Below are positions 9,058 to 20,252 of a DNA stretch of 64,000 bases, in pieces. Origin of the DNA: Streptococcus taonis (GTDB taxonomy: Bacteria > Bacillota > Bacilli > Lactobacillales > Streptococcaceae). How positions within the stretch are numbered: position 1 is the first letter of the stretch; each line of letters opens with the position of its first letter. The stretch covers positions 107,695-171,694 of the forward strand of contig NZ_JARZZP010000003.1 in the NCBI RefSeq assembly GCF_029948085.1, written 5' to 3'. The translations under genes were made by a program, and so were the position numbers. The notes beneath the pieces are model-generated. The model saw only the letters and a program-made list of their open reading frames with translations, did not search any database and was not told the DNA's origin.

Positions 9058-9921
9058 TTAAAATTCAAATTCTGCTAGTACATCCTGTCCACTTGAAACA
9101 AGTTTTGCACCTTCTTGAACCAAGTGATGACAACCATCTGAACGACCATCCAAAATACTACCTGGAATAGCAAAAACGTCTCTTCCTTCTTCCATAGCTC
9201 GCTCACAAGTAATCAAACTACCAGATCTCATCTTTGCTTCAGCAACGATGACACCCATACATAGGCCAGCGATAATCCGATTTCGTGCTGGAAAGTGATA
9301 TTTCAAGGGTTCTTCACCCGGTCCATATTCACTGAGTAGCAAATGATATTCACCGATGTAGTCCTGCAGTCGTTTATTGGATCGTGGATAATAGACATCC
9401 AAGCCAGTCCCAATGACTGCAATGGTTTTTCCACCACCTTGAAGAATAGACATATGCGCTGCAGTATCAATCCCTCTAGCCAGCCCACTCACAATCACCA
9501 GTTCATTCTCCAGTTCTTCAATAACCTTACGAACTGATTTTGTCCCTGTTTGACTACAAGAGCGACTGCCTACAACCGCAATCTTAGGTAACTTTAAAAG
9601 ATTTAAATCGCCCTTATAAAATAACAATACTGGAGCATCATAGATTTCACTGAGAGCAAAGGGATAAACATCGTCCAGAATTGAAAATGAGGGAAATTTT
9701 TCAAAGTCACTTCTTAATCTCTCCATACTTTCAAAGGTGAGTTTATGGTAACGTTCCATAAAAACCACTGGATTTCTACACTCAGATGCTTCTGCTATCG
9801 TTTCTAGGGTTAATTCTTGATCATAGATTTCTCCATATTGAAGTACCTTTAAAACCTGTTGATTACTTAAACCTGCTTGTTTTAACTTATAAATCTCAAA
9901 ATTATCAATCTTAATTTTCAT
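9058..9921 (-). CDS. dprA: DNA processing protein DprA (Smf)
   Basis: DprA binds incoming single-stranded DNA during natural transformation and loads RecA. In pneumococcus it also shuts off competence through ComE. The 287-residue product has an N-terminal SAM-like domain and a Rossmann core with VVGSRSCS, IVSGLARGIDTAAH, VIGTGLDVYYPR and FPARNRIIAGL, followed by the acidic C-terminus VLAEFEF. Length and motifs are normal. A cin-box 31 bases upstream of the start shows late-competence control by SigX (ComX). Confidence 0.97.
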   Translation of the reverse strand: MKIKIDNFEIYKLKQAGLSNQQVLKVLQYGEIYDQELTLETIAEASECRNPVVFMERYHKLTFESMERLRSDFEKFPSFSILDDVYPFALSEIYDAPVLLFYKGDLNLLKLPKIAVVGSRSCSQTGTKSVRKVIEELENELVIVSGLARGIDTAAHMSILQGGGKTIAVIGTGLDVYYPRSNKRLQDYIGEYHLLLSEYGPGEEPLKYHFPARNRIIAGLCMGVIVAEAKMRSGSLITCERAMEEGRDVFAIPGSILDGRSDGCHHLVQEGAKLVSSGQDVLAEFEF

Positions 9922-9952
9922 GATAGACTCCTTGTTTTTCTCTCTATCTATT

Positions 9953-9960
9953 TATTCGTA
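9953..9960 (-). promoter_or_regulatory. cin-box (SigX/ComX competence promoter) of dprA
   Basis: The minus strand reads TACGAATA, the exact consensus of the streptococcal late-competence promoter (cin-box, also called com-box), 31 bases upstream of the dprA ATG. Such sites are recognised by the alternative sigma factor ComX/SigX. Confidence 0.92.
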
Positions 9961-10021
9961 GAAAAAGAAAAAAACTTCCCAACAATTTTACTTGTTTAGA
10001 AAGTTTTTTATATTAGTTATC

Positions 10022-10957
10022 TTAGTAATCAGGACGAAGAACTCCAGTGACAGTCGCCTTAGTTGCTTCGTAATCCCCATCAATAACAACCTTGATAATG
10101 CGTTTAGCATCCTCTTCAGGCGTAGGAACCAAAGGTAGACGAGTTGGCCCAGCTTCAAATCCCATATAGTTGAGTACCGCCTTAACAGGTGCCGGACTTG
10201 GGTAAGAGAAGAGAGCATTGACTTTAGGAATAAATTTACGTTGAATAGCTGCCGCTTTCTTCATATCACTTTCTTCGATTGCAGTAAACATTTCATGCAT
10301 CTCATCTCCATTTGTATGGGAAGCAACAGAGATAACTCCGTCTGCACCAAGGTTCATAGCATGAAAAGCATCACCATCCTCACCAGTGTACACCAAGAAT
10401 TCATCTGGTTTATGCTCAATCAAGTAAGCCATATTGGCAAGACTGGTACATTCTTTGACACCGATAATGTTTGGATGTTCCGCCAAACGAAGTAAGGTAT
10501 CAGGAGTCATTTCGACAACTACACGACCTGGAATGTTATAGATGATAATTGGCAAATCAGAGGCATCTGCAATGGCTTTAAAGTGCTGATACATACCTTC
10601 TTGGGATGGTTTATTATAGTAAGGAACAATCGCAAGACCAGCCGCAAAACCGCCAAACTCTGCTACCTCTTTGACAAACTCAATAGAGTCACGTGTATCA
10701 TTGGTACCAACACCAGCGATTAAAGGAACTCGTCCGTTGACAACCTTTTGAACAGCCGCAAACAACTGCAACTCCTCATCGTGAGTTAGAGTCGGACTCT
10801 CAGCAGTTGTTCCTGCTAGGAGAATTCCATCTGTATGATGTGCTAATAAATGTTCAATCAACTTTGGAATGGCATCGAAATTGATAGAGCCATCTTCATG
10901 AAAAGGAGTAATAAAGGCCGTGATAATTTTACAATCTTTTAAATCTTGATAAGACAT
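10022..10957 (-). CDS. dapA: 4-hydroxy-tetrahydrodipicolinate synthase
   Basis: DapA condenses pyruvate with aspartate semialdehyde, the first step specific to lysine/diaminopimelate synthesis. The 311-residue product carries GTTAESPTL, the tyrosine in IIIYNIPGR and the Schiff-base lysine in [10 protein letters not shown] use the ATG at 10957, which follows a GAGAGGTG ribosome-binding site; an upstream in-frame GTG overlaps that site and is unlikely. The gene follows asd, whose product supplies its substrate. Confidence 0.96.
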   Translation of the reverse strand: MSYQDLKDCKIITAFITPFHEDGSINFDAIPKLIEHLLAHHTDGILLAGTTAESPTLTHDEELQLFAAVQKVVNGRVPLIAGVGTNDTRDSIEFVKEVAEFGGFAAGLAIVPYYNKPSQEGMYQHFKAIADASDLPIIIYNIPGRVVVEMTPDTLLRLAEHPNIIGVKECTSLANMAYLIEHKPDEFLVYTGEDGDAFHAMNLGADGVISVASHTNGDEMHEMFTAIEESDMKKAAAIQRKFIPKVNALFSYPSPAPVKAVLNYMGFEAGPTRLPLVPTPEEDAKRIIKVVIDGDYEATKATVTGVLRPDY

Positions 10958-10981
10958 ACAAAACACCTCTCTATTTTAAAG

Positions 10982-11003
10982 AAGGAGTTCAAAAGAACTC
11001 CTA
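10982..11003 (-). terminator. hairpin between asd and dapA
   Basis: The arms AGGAGTTC and GAACTCCT pair perfectly around a four-base loop just after the asd stop. The following T content is poor (TCTTT), so this may be a partial terminator or an RNA-processing/stability hairpin that tunes dapA relative to asd. Confidence 0.55.
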
Positions 11004-11007
11004 CACA

Positions 11008-12084
11008 TTATTTCAATTCAAATTTTAATTCAGCTGTTGGACGAACCAATCCACGTTCGTGAAGTGTTTCTGCAATTTGTACTGAGTTCCAAGCGGCACC
11101 TTTAAGAAGGTTATCAGATACTACCCACATGTGGATACCTTTTTCTGCATCCAAATCTTTACGGATACGTCCAACGAAAGTATCACGTGAACCAACAGCA
11201 TTAACTGCTTGAGGATAGATTTGGTGAGCAACATCATCTTCAAGAACTGCACCTGGGAATGCAGCAATAGCAGCTTTCACTTCTTCAATTGGTGCTACTT
11301 CTTTTGTTTCAATATAGACTGACTCAGAGTGAGCTGACAAAACTGGAATACGTACACATGTTGCTGATACGGCAATGCTATCGTCTTCCATGATTTTCTT
11401 GGTTTCATTGGTCATCTTCATCTCTTCGTAAGTGTAATCATTATTAGTGAAAACGTCAATTTGCGGAAGAGCGTTGAAGGCAATTGGATAGTGTTTCTTA
11501 TCGCCACCTGAAGGCAAGATTTCCGCATGCAAATCACGTGGATTCACGCCATCATTCAAGACTTCACGAAGCTCACGTTGAGTTTCAAGAATTGCTCCCA
11601 TACCAGCACCTGAAACAGCTTGGTAAGTTGAAACGATAATACGGTCCAATCCCCATTTTTGACGAACGGGCTCAAGAGCCACCATCATTTGAATTGTTGA
11701 ACAGTTAGGACAAGAGATAATTCCGTTGTGAGCATCAAGGGCGTGGGCATTCACTTCAGGAACAACCAATGGTACATCTGGATTTTGACGGAAATAAGAA
11801 GTGTTATCTACGACGACTGCGCCTGCCTTAACAGCATAAGGTGCATATTTTGCAGAAGTTGATCCACCAGCTGAGAAAAGAGCAATATCAACCCCTTCAA
11901 AAGCGTCTTCTGTTGTTTCTTCGATGGTCACATCTTGACCTTTGAATTGCAAAATCTTTCCTGCAGAACGTGCAGACGCAAGGTAACGAATCTTATCGAT
12001 AGGAAGAGTTGATTCTTCCAACATTTTGATCATTTGAGCACCAACGGCACCTGTAGCGCCGACAACAGCAACTGTGTATCCCAT
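11008..12084 (-). CDS. asd: aspartate-semialdehyde dehydrogenase
   Basis: Asd reduces aspartyl phosphate to aspartate semialdehyde for lysine, threonine and methionine synthesis. The 358-residue product has the N-terminal NADP-binding [14 protein letters not shown], the catalytic cysteine in [10 protein letters not shown] and the segment [12 protein letters not shown]. It is a typical Gram-positive Asd in length and has no lesions. It is followed by dapA, giving a short biosynthetic operon, with a TATAAT promoter about 46-51 bases upstream of the start. Confidence 0.96.
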   Translation of the reverse strand: MGYTVAVVGATGAVGAQMIKMLEESTLPIDKIRYLASARSAGKILQFKGQDVTIEETTEDAFEGVDIALFSAGGSTSAKYAPYAVKAGAVVVDNTSYFRQNPDVPLVVPEVNAHALDAHNGIISCPNCSTIQMMVALEPVRQKWGLDRIIVSTYQAVSGAGMGAILETQRELREVLNDGVNPRDLHAEILPSGGDKKHYPIAFNALPQIDVFTNNDYTYEEMKMTNETKKIMEDDSIAVSATCVRIPVLSAHSESVYIETKEVAPIEEVKAAIAAFPGAVLEDDVAHQIYPQAVNAVGSRDTFVGRIRKDLDAEKGIHMWVVSDNLLKGAAWNSVQIAETLHERGLVRPTAELKFELK

Positions 12085-12129
12085 AACAAACCTCTTTCGG
12101 AATTTTCTAAAAATTTCTATAATAGAAAC

Positions 12130-12158
12130 ATTATACTACTTTTTACCAAAATTGAAAA
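12130..12158 (-). promoter_or_regulatory. asd promoter
   Basis: TATAAT (12130-12135) lies 17 bases downstream of a weaker -35, TTTTCA (12153-12158). Confidence 0.7.
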
Positions 12159-12192
12159 GTCTTTTTCCTATCTATTTTCTGAAATTGACAAG

Positions 12193-12225
12193 AAAAAGGT
12201 TCGCTAATACTAGCAAACCTTTTTT
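12193..12225. terminator. terminator after gyrA-srtA
   Basis: A stem with arms GGTT-GCTA and TAGC-AACC, flanked by A and T runs on both sides, lies 15 bases past the srtA stop. It can work in both directions but serves the minus-strand gyrA-srtA unit. Confidence 0.8.
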
Positions 12226-12239
12226 ATTAATCTTATCTC

Positions 12240-12983
12240 TTAATATCTTTGCTTATAAGGCTTATTAAAGGCTTCTAAGATATCTGATGGAGTTTCTGCA
12301 TAAGGTTTCACTTCTTTGAAATCTCCCTTCACGATAATCCGTTCTGTGGCATTGTAGTCTACACAGGTTACCAAGGTAATTTCTTTGATTCCCTCACGGT
12401 CTTCTATTTCATCAACGCGGTCAGGTGTAACGTGTTTGACTTCACGAATGACATAGGTATAAACCTTTTCCTTATCAGTCAAATAAATTTTCATCCCTTC
12501 TTTGGCATTGACCAAAGGTGAAAAGAGCATCTGACTGGCATTTTCAGCTGTAAAAATATGGTGACTAGCGAGAGAATAATTTCCCTCTCCCATTTTTTGA
12601 TTTGGTTTCATGGTTCCTGCCCCATAGAACAAGTTCACATTATCTAAACCTTTAAAGATAGGTAGGTTAATCTCTACTTCAGGAATGGCAATTCCACCAA
12701 TAACAGGAAGTTGTTGGGCATCCCACTGCGAAGATAAAACCGCTTCAGATGAGATAGCCTTCACTGAATCGAAATCAAAATTTCCTTCTGTATCCTGATT
12801 TTCTTCTAATTTTTCTTTTGATACCTGACTTACTTGGTACTTATTAGTATTCCAAACCATAAAAATATCACGGATTTTAGCGTTAAAAATCAAAGCGATT
12901 GATAGCAGTATCAGAAATCCTGCCAATATATTGATCAACAGATTTTTTCGTTTATTTTTCTTTTTATTGATTTTTTTAGACAT
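12240..12983 (-). CDS. srtA: sortase A
   Basis: SrtA is the housekeeping transpeptidase that anchors LPxTG proteins to peptidoglycan. The 247-residue class A sortase has a lysine-rich N-terminus, one membrane anchor (about residues 14-34), the catalytic His in YSLASHHIF, Cys in TLVTCVDY and Arg in TERIIVKGD. Its ATG overlaps the gyrA stop by one base, so it is translationally coupled to gyrA, an arrangement conserved in streptococci. Likely substrates in this window are the ZmpB-like and IgA proteases and the Sec10/PgrA-like protein of the integrated element. Confidence 0.97.
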   Translation of the reverse strand: MSKKINKKKNKRKNLLINILAGFLILLSIALIFNAKIRDIFMVWNTNKYQVSQVSKEKLEENQDTEGNFDFDSVKAISSEAVLSSQWDAQQLPVIGGIAIPEVEINLPIFKGLDNVNLFYGAGTMKPNQKMGEGNYSLASHHIFTAENASQMLFSPLVNAKEGMKIYLTDKEKVYTYVIREVKHVTPDRVDEIEDREGIKEITLVTCVDYNATERIIVKGDFKEVKPYAETPSDILEAFNKPYKQRY

Positions 12984-15451
12984 TATGCTTCACTTTCTGT
13001 TTCCTGTTCTGCCCCAACTTCTTCTTTTTCTGCTGCTGCAACACTTGTAAAAGTCACAATCTTAGCATCTTGATCTAGACGCATCACTTTTACTCCCATA
13101 GTTGAACGTCCCGTTTGTGAAATATTGGCAACATTGGTTCGAATCATGACACCTGTGTCAGTGATAATCATCAGATCTTCATCCCCTTTTACTGTTAAGA
13201 GACCAGCCAGAGGACCATTTTTTTCAGTAACATTGGCTGTTTTCATTCCCTTACCGGCACGCCCTTTTGTTGGATATTCAGTCGCAACTGTGCGCTTACC
13301 GTATCCTTTCTCAGTAATGATAAGGACTTCATCTTGGTCAGTAATCACCCTTGCTCCAACTACAGCATCACCTTCACGAAGGTTTACCCCTTTAACACCA
13401 GTGGCGATACGACTCATACTACGAACCGAAGACTGACTGAAACGAACTGCATAGCCTAATCTGGTTCCGATGATGATATCTGTGTCTTTTTCAGTTAGTA
13501 AGACATTAATCAACTCATCCTCATCTTTCAGATTTAAGGCTTTGAGACCATTTTGACGAATGTTGGCAAATTCTTTGACACTGGTTCTTTTGACAATACC
13601 TGCGCGAGTTGTAAAGAAGAGATAAGCATCATCACTACGTTCTGATTCAACATTGATAATGGTTTGAATGCTTTCACCTTCATCCAGTTTCAAAAGATTG
13701 ACAACTGGCAACCCTTTGGCTGTACGACCGTATTCTGGAATTTCATATCCCTTAAGACGATAAACACGTCCTTTATTGGTGAAGAATAGCAAATGATCGT
13801 GAGTGCTGGTTGAAACCAATTCACGCACAAAGTCATCGTCCTTAACTCCAGTTCCTTGAACGCCACGTCCACCACGTTTTTGAGCTGTAAATTCGTCTTG
13901 GTCCAAACGTTTGATGTAACCTTTATTTGATAGAGTGATGAGAACATCAGACTCTTCAATCAAGTCTTCATCTTCAAGAGTCAAGACTTCACCAACCATC
14001 AACTCAGTACGACGTGGATCGCCAAACTTACGTTTGACCTCATCCAATTCTTCCTTGATGATTTGCGCTACGCGTTCTGGTTTTGCAAGAATGTCTGCCA
14101 AGTCAGCAATCAAAGCAATAAGCTCATCATACTCTGACTGAATCTTATCACGTTCCAAACCAGTCAAACGACGAAGACGCATATCGAGAATTGCTTGACT
14201 TTGACGTTCAGATAACTTGAACTTGCTCATCAATTCAACTTGGGCTTCTGCATCCGTTTCACTGGCACGGATGATACGGATTACTTCGTCAATGTGGTCC
14301 AGAGCAATCAACAAACCTTCCAAGATGTGTGCACGCGCTTCAGCTTTCTCTTTGTCAAATTGAGTACGACGAGTCACCACTTCTTTTTGGTGCTCAATAT
14401 AAGCATCCAAGATTTGACGAAGAGAGAGAATCTTAGGTACACCATTCTGGATAGCTAGCATGTTGAATCCAAAACTAGTTTGCATTTGAGTCATCTTGAA
14501 CAAGTTGTTCAAAATAACATTGGCTGACGCATCACGCTTCACCTCAATTACGAAGCGAACTCCCTCACGGTTTGATTCATCACGAACAGCTGTAATTCCT
14601 TCGATACGTTTTTCTTGAACTAAACGCACAATATGCTCATGAACTTTAGTCTTGTTGACCATGTATGGAAATTCTGTTACAACGATACGTTCGCGACCAG
14701 TCTTAGTTTCTTCGATTTCAGTACGAGAACGAAGCACAATCGATCCTTTACCAGTTTCGTAGGCCTTATGAATACCTGATTTCCCCATGACCAGAGCACC
14801 AGTTGGAAAATCTGGACCAGGAAGAACTTCCATTAATTCCTTGGTGGTGACTTCTGGATTATCCATCACTAACTTAACAGCATCAATGGTTTCACCCAAG
14901 TTATGTGGTGGAATATTGGTCGCCATACCAACAGCGATACCTGTAGCTCCATTGACCAAAAGATTTGGAAAACGAGCTGGTAAAACAACAGGTTCACGTT
15001 CATTGGCATCATAGTTATCAACAAAATCAACGGTATTTTTATTGATGTCACGAAGCATTTCAAGAGCAATCTTACTCATACGTGCTTCGGTATAACGTTG
15101 CGCGGCAGCACCATCACCATCCATGGAACCAAAGTTCCCATGCCCATCTACAAGCATGTAACGGTAACTCCACCATTGCGCCATACGAACCATAGCTTCG
15201 TAGATAGATGAGTCACCGTGTGGGTGGTATTTACCCATGACATCCCCTGTAATACGGGCAGATTTCTTATGAGGTTTATCTGGTGTCACACCCAATTCGT
15301 TCATACCGTATAGAATGCGGCGATGAACTGGTTTCAACCCATCTCGAACATCAGGAAGGGCCCGCGATACGATAACACTCATGGCGTAGTCGATAAAGCT
15401 GGTCTTCATCTCCTTTGTCAGATTGACATTCACTAAATTTTTATCTTGCAT
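12983..15451 (-). CDS. gyrA: DNA gyrase subunit A
   Basis: GyrA is the breakage-reunion subunit of gyrase. From [15 protein letters not shown] the protein is 822 residues, the expected streptococcal length. An upstream in-frame TTG would add five residues but overlaps the ATGAGGCAT ribosome-binding region. The catalytic tyrosine is in [10 protein letters not shown], and the C-terminal beta-pinwheel repeats contain the GyrA-box-like KRGGRGVQG. The quinolone-resistance region reads GDSSIYE, with Ser81 and Glu85 wild type, so no common gyrA fluoroquinolone resistance change is present. It is cotranscribed with srtA. Confidence 0.98.
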   Translation of the reverse strand: MQDKNLVNVNLTKEMKTSFIDYAMSVIVSRALPDVRDGLKPVHRRILYGMNELGVTPDKPHKKSARITGDVMGKYHPHGDSSIYEAMVRMAQWWSYRYMLVDGHGNFGSMDGDGAAAQRYTEARMSKIALEMLRDINKNTVDFVDNYDANEREPVVLPARFPNLLVNGATGIAVGMATNIPPHNLGETIDAVKLVMDNPEVTTKELMEVLPGPDFPTGALVMGKSGIHKAYETGKGSIVLRSRTEIEETKTGRERIVVTEFPYMVNKTKVHEHIVRLVQEKRIEGITAVRDESNREGVRFVIEVKRDASANVILNNLFKMTQMQTSFGFNMLAIQNGVPKILSLRQILDAYIEHQKEVVTRRTQFDKEKAEARAHILEGLLIALDHIDEVIRIIRASETDAEAQVELMSKFKLSERQSQAILDMRLRRLTGLERDKIQSEYDELIALIADLADILAKPERVAQIIKEELDEVKRKFGDPRRTELMVGEVLTLEDEDLIEESDVLITLSNKGYIKRLDQDEFTAQKRGGRGVQGTGVKDDDFVRELVSTSTHDHLLFFTNKGRVYRLKGYEIPEYGRTAKGLPVVNLLKLDEGESIQTIINVESERSDDAYLFFTTRAGIVKRTSVKEFANIRQNGLKALNLKDEDELINVLLTEKDTDIIIGTRLGYAVRFSQSSVRSMSRIATGVKGVNLREGDAVVGARVITDQDEVLIITEKGYGKRTVATEYPTKGRAGKGMKTANVTEKNGPLAGLLTVKGDEDLMIITDTGVMIRTNVANISQTGRSTMGVKVMRLDQDAKIVTFTSVAAAEKEEVGAEQETESEA

Positions 15452-15488
15452 TAACAAATGCCTCATTTCACTATTAGTAACTAGATAT

Positions 15489-15497
15489 ATTATACCA
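15489..15497 (-). promoter_or_regulatory. gyrA extended -10 promoter
   Basis: The minus strand reads TGGTATAAT, an extended -10 element, 37 bases upstream of the gyrA ATG. The -35 region is poorly conserved. Confidence 0.7.
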
Positions 15498-15530
15498 TAG
15501 TTTGACCTAGATTTCAGTCTTCCAATCCGA

Positions 15531-15544
15531 CTAAAACGTTTACA
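15531..15544. promoter_or_regulatory. cre-like CcpA site between gyrA and ldh
   Basis: The minus strand TGTAAACGTTTTAG matches 12 of 14 positions of the catabolite-responsive element consensus TGWAANCGNTNWCA. It lies 22 bases upstream of the ldh -35. CcpA activates ldh transcription from upstream cre sites in lactic acid bacteria, so activation of ldh is plausible. Confidence 0.6.
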
Positions 15545-15566
15545 TGGCTAAGTGGATGTTATATCC

Positions 15567-15595
15567 GTGACAAAGCTATTTAAAAGTGATAGAAT
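15567..15595 (+). promoter_or_regulatory. ldh promoter
   Basis: GTGACA (15567-15572) and TAGAAT (15590-15595) are separated by 17 bases, about 50 bases upstream of the ldh start codon. Confidence 0.8.
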
Positions 15596-15620
15596 GAAAC
15601 TAAACAGGGGAAGCCCTTAA

Positions 15621-16631
<1,011 letters not shown>

Positions 16632-16642
16632 TTTAAGTTAGA

Positions 16643-16675
16643 AAAAATGTCTAGACGATTTGTCTAGACATTTTT
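16643..16675. terminator. terminator after ldh
   Basis: Perfect ten-base arms ATGTCTAGAC and GTCTAGACAT with a five-base loop are flanked by A6 and T5. It terminates ldh and can also serve the convergent thioredoxin gene. Confidence 0.92.
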
Positions 16676-16688
16676 ATATTTCATTACT

Positions 16689-17252
16689 TTATTTCATTTG
16701 AGCAAAAGCTGCTTCTGCATCTGCGTTACTAATCGCACCTAATTGAATCTTAGCAATTTTACCCTGTGAATCAATTAGATACTCTGTAGGGATACTTCGA
16801 ATTTGATAGGCTTGAAAAACAGCTCCTTTTGTATCATATAAAACGGGGATATCTTTATAACCTTGTTCTTCAAACCACTTTGGAAATTGATCTACAGTTT
16901 TTTCACCTTGAAGCCCTGGCGCAATGACAGATAAAATTTCGAAACCACGATCTTCCTTAGCAGCAAGCTCCATCAATTCTGGCATACTCTTCTTGCATGG
17001 TCCACACCAAGATGCCCAAAATTTAAGATAAACTTTTTTACCTTTAAAATCAGATAATTTCACTTCTTTTCCATCCATAGATTGAAGGGTGAAATCAGGT
17101 GCTTCTGCTCCAATTGCTACTTGCTTCACAGTTGTTTGCTGCTGTGTCTTAGTCGTTGGATTTTCTTGACTTGATTTTTTCTCTTCCTTGCCACAAGCAA
17201 TCAGAAGAAAGAGAGACAAGAAACTAAGTCCAAAATAGATAATTTTTTTCAT
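16689..17252 (-). CDS. extracytoplasmic thioredoxin-like lipoprotein (Etrx/TlpA family)
   Basis: The 187-residue product has a lipoprotein signal peptide with lipobox LLIAC at about residues 16-20, a short polar linker and a TlpA/ResA thioredoxin fold with active site WASWCGPCKKSM. It would sit on the outer face of the membrane and reduce disulfides or sulfoxides in surface proteins. The ccdA gene directly upstream supplies electrons. No methionine sulfoxide reductase gene is adjacent, which resembles the pneumococcal Etrx2-CcdA2 pair more than Etrx1; that assignment is inference. Confidence 0.9.
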   Translation of the reverse strand: MKKIIYFGLSFLSLFLLIACGKEEKKSSQENPTTKTQQQTTVKQVAIGAEAPDFTLQSMDGKEVKLSDFKGKKVYLKFWASWCGPCKKSMPELMELAAKEDRGFEILSVIAPGLQGEKTVDQFPKWFEEQGYKDIPVLYDTKGAVFQAYQIRSIPTEYLIDSQGKIAKIQLGAISNADAEAAFAQMK

Positions 17253-17264
17253 AGATAACTCCTT

Positions 17265-17972
17265 TTATCCTAATATTCCAGATAAAACATTTAACTGTCC
17301 CAACATTAATAAAATTCCCATGAGAACGATCAATAAACCACCAATTTTCTTCAATAAAAGTATGTGGGATTTGATTCTACTAAAATAAGGCATGACAAGA
17401 CCTGACGCCAAGGCCAGAACTAAAAATGGAAGTGCCATTCCGAGAGTGTAAATGAGGGTTAATAAGGCCCCCTGAAGAGCTCCATTTCCTCCTGAGGCAG
17501 CCAGTGCTAAAACAGAACTTAAAACTGGACCTATACATGGAGTCCAGCCAAAGCTGAAGCTGATACCCAGTAAAAAGGCCGACAAATATTTGCTAGACTG
17601 TTTTTGATTAAATGTTACTGTTTTTTGTACCTCTAATTTTTGTAGATGAAGAATTTCCATCTGATGCAATCCCAGTATAATAATCATGATTCCCATGACA
17701 TAACGGAACCAGTCAGCATAAAGTAAATTCCCAAGGAATCCTGCTCCAAATCCAAGAATAAAGAAAATGAGAGAGATACCCGCAATAAAACAGAGGGTAC
17801 GAATCAATCCTGACCAGGCAACATCTTTACCCAAAAAACGAAATGTCTTTGACTCCTCTTGATCATCTAGCAGAACACCTGCGTAGACTGGTAACAAGGG
17901 AAAGATACAGGGAGAAAAGAATGACAAGACCCCAGCTATAAAGACAGAAATAAAAAATAAAATACTTTCCAA
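17265..17972 (-). CDS. ccdA: CcdA-type thiol:disulfide electron transporter
   Basis: The 235-residue membrane protein has six predicted transmembrane segments and the two transmembrane cysteines of the CcdA/DsbD family, in FFSPCIFPLLPVY and GWTPCIGPVL. It passes electrons from cytoplasmic thioredoxin to the extracytoplasmic thioredoxin encoded 12 bases downstream. The start is a TTG preceded by AGAAGG at a seven-base distance; no in-frame ATG gives a better choice. A partial cre-like sequence (AGAAAACGTTTGTA) lies about 50 bases upstream. Confidence 0.93.
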   Translation of the reverse strand: MESILFFISVFIAGVLSFFSPCIFPLLPVYAGVLLDDQEESKTFRFLGKDVAWSGLIRTLCFIAGISLIFFILGFGAGFLGNLLYADWFRYVMGIMIIILGLHQMEILHLQKLEVQKTVTFNQKQSSKYLSAFLLGISFSFGWTPCIGPVLSSVLALAASGGNGALQGALLTLIYTLGMALPFLVLALASGLVMPYFSRIKSHILLLKKIGGLLIVLMGILLMLGQLNVLSGILG

Positions 17973-18071
17973 TTAAGAACCTTCTTTCATATAGTCATCT
18001 TTTATTTTACTATAAAAGAAAACGTTTGTAAGATATCTGCTACGTAAATTTATTTTCAACTTGAGAGAATC

Positions 18072-18097
18072 AAAAAAAGGAGCTCAGCTCCTTTTTT
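18072..18097 (-). terminator. terminator after map
   Basis: The palindrome GGAGCTCAGCTCC, flanked by A7 and T6, lies directly after the map stop and upstream of ccdA. Confidence 0.82.
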
Positions 18098-18099
18098 GA

Positions 18100-18960
18100 T
18101 TAATAAGTTCCCTCTTCACCTTGACTTGTCAAAATTACAGGCCCATCTTTTGTAATAACAAACTGATGCTCGTACTGACATGATAGACCACCGTCGATAG
18201 TTTTATGTGCCCAGCCTGTTTTCATATCTGTATCGATTTCCCAATCACCTGTATTGATCATAGGCTCAATGGTTAAGACCATGCCTTCACGAAGGCGGAG
18301 ACCACGACCTGCGATACCATAGTTAGGCACCATTGGTTCTTCATGCATAGTTGGACCAACTCCGTGTCCTACAAGATCACGAACAACTCCGTAACCACGA
18401 CTTTCAGCATATTCCTGAATAGCAGCTCCAATATCTCCAATACGATTTCCTACAACAGCCTGCTCAATTCCCTTATACATAGCTTCTTTGGTAACATCCA
18501 TCAAGTTTTTAATTTCTTCTGATGGTTTTCCAACAGCGTAAGCCCAACAAGAATCTGCCAAGCCGCCCGTAAAGTTTTGAGTATATTTTTTCATCTGCTC
18601 AACGTTGTTAAAATTTAGTTTAGAAACATTGAGGTCAGACTTAGCGATTGGCCCACCAAGAACCATATCTACCTTCAGCAAATCGCCTTCCTTCAAAATA
18701 TAGTGGCGTGGAAAAGCATGGGCTACTTCGTCATTAAGCGAACAACAAGTTGCGTATGGATAATCCATCATTGCCCCATCAACACCAATTTGAAGAGGGA
18801 GGAAATTTTCTTCTTTACAACGACGACGCACATATTCTTCTACTTCCCACATATCTACACCTGGTTTGATGATGTCACGCAAACCGATGTGAATACTGGC
18901 AAGAAAATCGCCAGCCTTATCCATTGCTTCGATTTCTCTAGCTGATTTTAATGTAATCAT
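18100..18960 (-). CDS. map: methionine aminopeptidase type I
   Basis: Map removes the initiator methionine from nascent proteins. The 286-residue protein has the family metal ligands visible as DMVLGG, SDLNVS, GHGVGPTMHEEP, IEPM and YEHQFVIT. It is longer than the ~250-residue minimal form because of an insertion around residues 110-150 (KLNFNNVEQMKKYTQNFTGG) that is typical of streptococcal Map. It is the last gene of a murA-acetyltransferase-spxR-map minus-strand cluster. Confidence 0.96.
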   Translation of the reverse strand: MITLKSAREIEAMDKAGDFLASIHIGLRDIIKPGVDMWEVEEYVRRRCKEENFLPLQIGVDGAMMDYPYATCCSLNDEVAHAFPRHYILKEGDLLKVDMVLGGPIAKSDLNVSKLNFNNVEQMKKYTQNFTGGLADSCWAYAVGKPSEEIKNLMDVTKEAMYKGIEQAVVGNRIGDIGAAIQEYAESRGYGVVRDLVGHGVGPTMHEEPMVPNYGIAGRGLRLREGMVLTIEPMINTGDWEIDTDMKTGWAHKTIDGGLSCQYEHQFVITKDGPVILTSQGEEGTY

Positions 18961-18974
18961 GTTTTCTCCTAGTT

Positions 18975-20252
18975 TTAATTAATTTTTACAGTAACATTTG
19001 CTTTTGATACGATTTGATGATTGATATAAATATCATAGTCGATAATGGCTGACCTTCTCGTATGGTGAATAATTCTAGCCTGAATCCGCAAGATATCATC
19101 GATCTGAACAGCCTGTAAAAAGTAAATCAGCATCTGTTCAATGATGAGATTACGTCCGCTATTCACGACCAGATCCTGCGTCATATGGGTCAAAATTTCT
19201 GAAAGAACTCCATTTGCAAGGACTCCATTTTTTTCCAACATAAATGGTTCAACCGTAATGACAACTTCATCATGGTGGTAAGATAACTTCTGACCAACCT
19301 GTTCTGAAAATGTTGGTAATGCTGAAACTTGAGAGCGACTCATCTTTTCCATGACATCCCGTCTAGTAATAACACCAAGTAAAGTTTGATTACTTCTCAC
19401 AACAGGCACCATTTCAAAGTCTTCAGCAATCATTCTCTGGCTAACATTAGCGATATTCGTCGCTAAACCAGTCATGTAGACTGTCCTTGTCATGACCTTA
19501 TCTATCGTTGTACCAGGTGATTTATCTCCAGCATCACGCATAGTAACTACACCAACAACGACCTGATGCTGATTGATGACAGGGAAACGGCTCGTTCTAT
19601 TCTTACGAACCAAGTCTAGATAATCTTTGACAGTATCCGTTTCCTGTAGAAATCCATATTCATGACTGGTACGATAGATTTTTTCAACCGTTAAAATATC
19701 TGTCTTAATCTGAACGTTGGACAAAGCTCTGTTGATCATAGTCGCAATTGTAAATGTATCATGCTTACTGCGCAATACTGGAATATTTTTTTTATTAGCA
19801 TGGTTTAAAACATCTTCATGAACTTCAAATCCACCTGTTACCAAGACAGCATTTTCATTTTCAAGTGCTAATAACTGAATACGTGTTCGATCTCCTACGA
19901 TAAGTAAGCCGCCATCATGAAGATAAGAAAGAATATTCTTTTCAGTCATCGCCCCAATGGAGAATTTACTAAATTCTCTATCCAATCCAGCTTGACCAGC
20001 TAAAACTTCTGAGCCTGTAACTTCTGCAATTTCTGCGAACGTTAATTTCTCAATAGCTACTTTTTTTGACTTTACACGTACTGTTCCACTTCGAGGACGT
20101 GTTTCAACAAGTCCCCTATTTTCAGCTTCTTTGATAGCCCGATATGCCGTACCATCACTTACTCCTAGTCGATTTGAAATACTACGAACACTGACACGCT
20201 TCCCAACTGGTAATTCTTCCAAGTAGGCTAATATTTCTTGGTGTTTACTCAT
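18975..20252 (-). CDS. spxR: CBS-HotDog transcription regulator SpxR
   Basis: The 425-residue protein has a domain order that is distinctive for SpxR/YtoI: an N-terminal winged helix (about 1-60, RVSVRSISNRLGVSDGTAYR), a DRTGG-like domain (70-185), two CBS domains (195-310) and a C-terminal hotdog fold (315-420). In S. pneumoniae SpxR positively regulates the pyruvate oxidase gene spxB and hence hydrogen peroxide production. The CBS pair suggests adenine-nucleotide sensing. Its ATG overlaps the end of the acetyltransferase gene by eight bases. Confidence 0.9.
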   Translation of the reverse strand: MSKHQEILAYLEELPVGKRVSVRSISNRLGVSDGTAYRAIKEAENRGLVETRPRSGTVRVKSKKVAIEKLTFAEIAEVTGSEVLAGQAGLDREFSKFSIGAMTEKNILSYLHDGGLLIVGDRTRIQLLALENENAVLVTGGFEVHEDVLNHANKKNIPVLRSKHDTFTIATMINRALSNVQIKTDILTVEKIYRTSHEYGFLQETDTVKDYLDLVRKNRTSRFPVINQHQVVVGVVTMRDAGDKSPGTTIDKVMTRTVYMTGLATNIANVSQRMIAEDFEMVPVVRSNQTLLGVITRRDVMEKMSRSQVSALPTFSEQVGQKLSYHHDEVVITVEPFMLEKNGVLANGVLSEILTHMTQDLVVNSGRNLIIEQMLIYFLQAVQIDDILRIQARIIHHTRRSAIIDYDIYINHQIVSKANVTVKIN

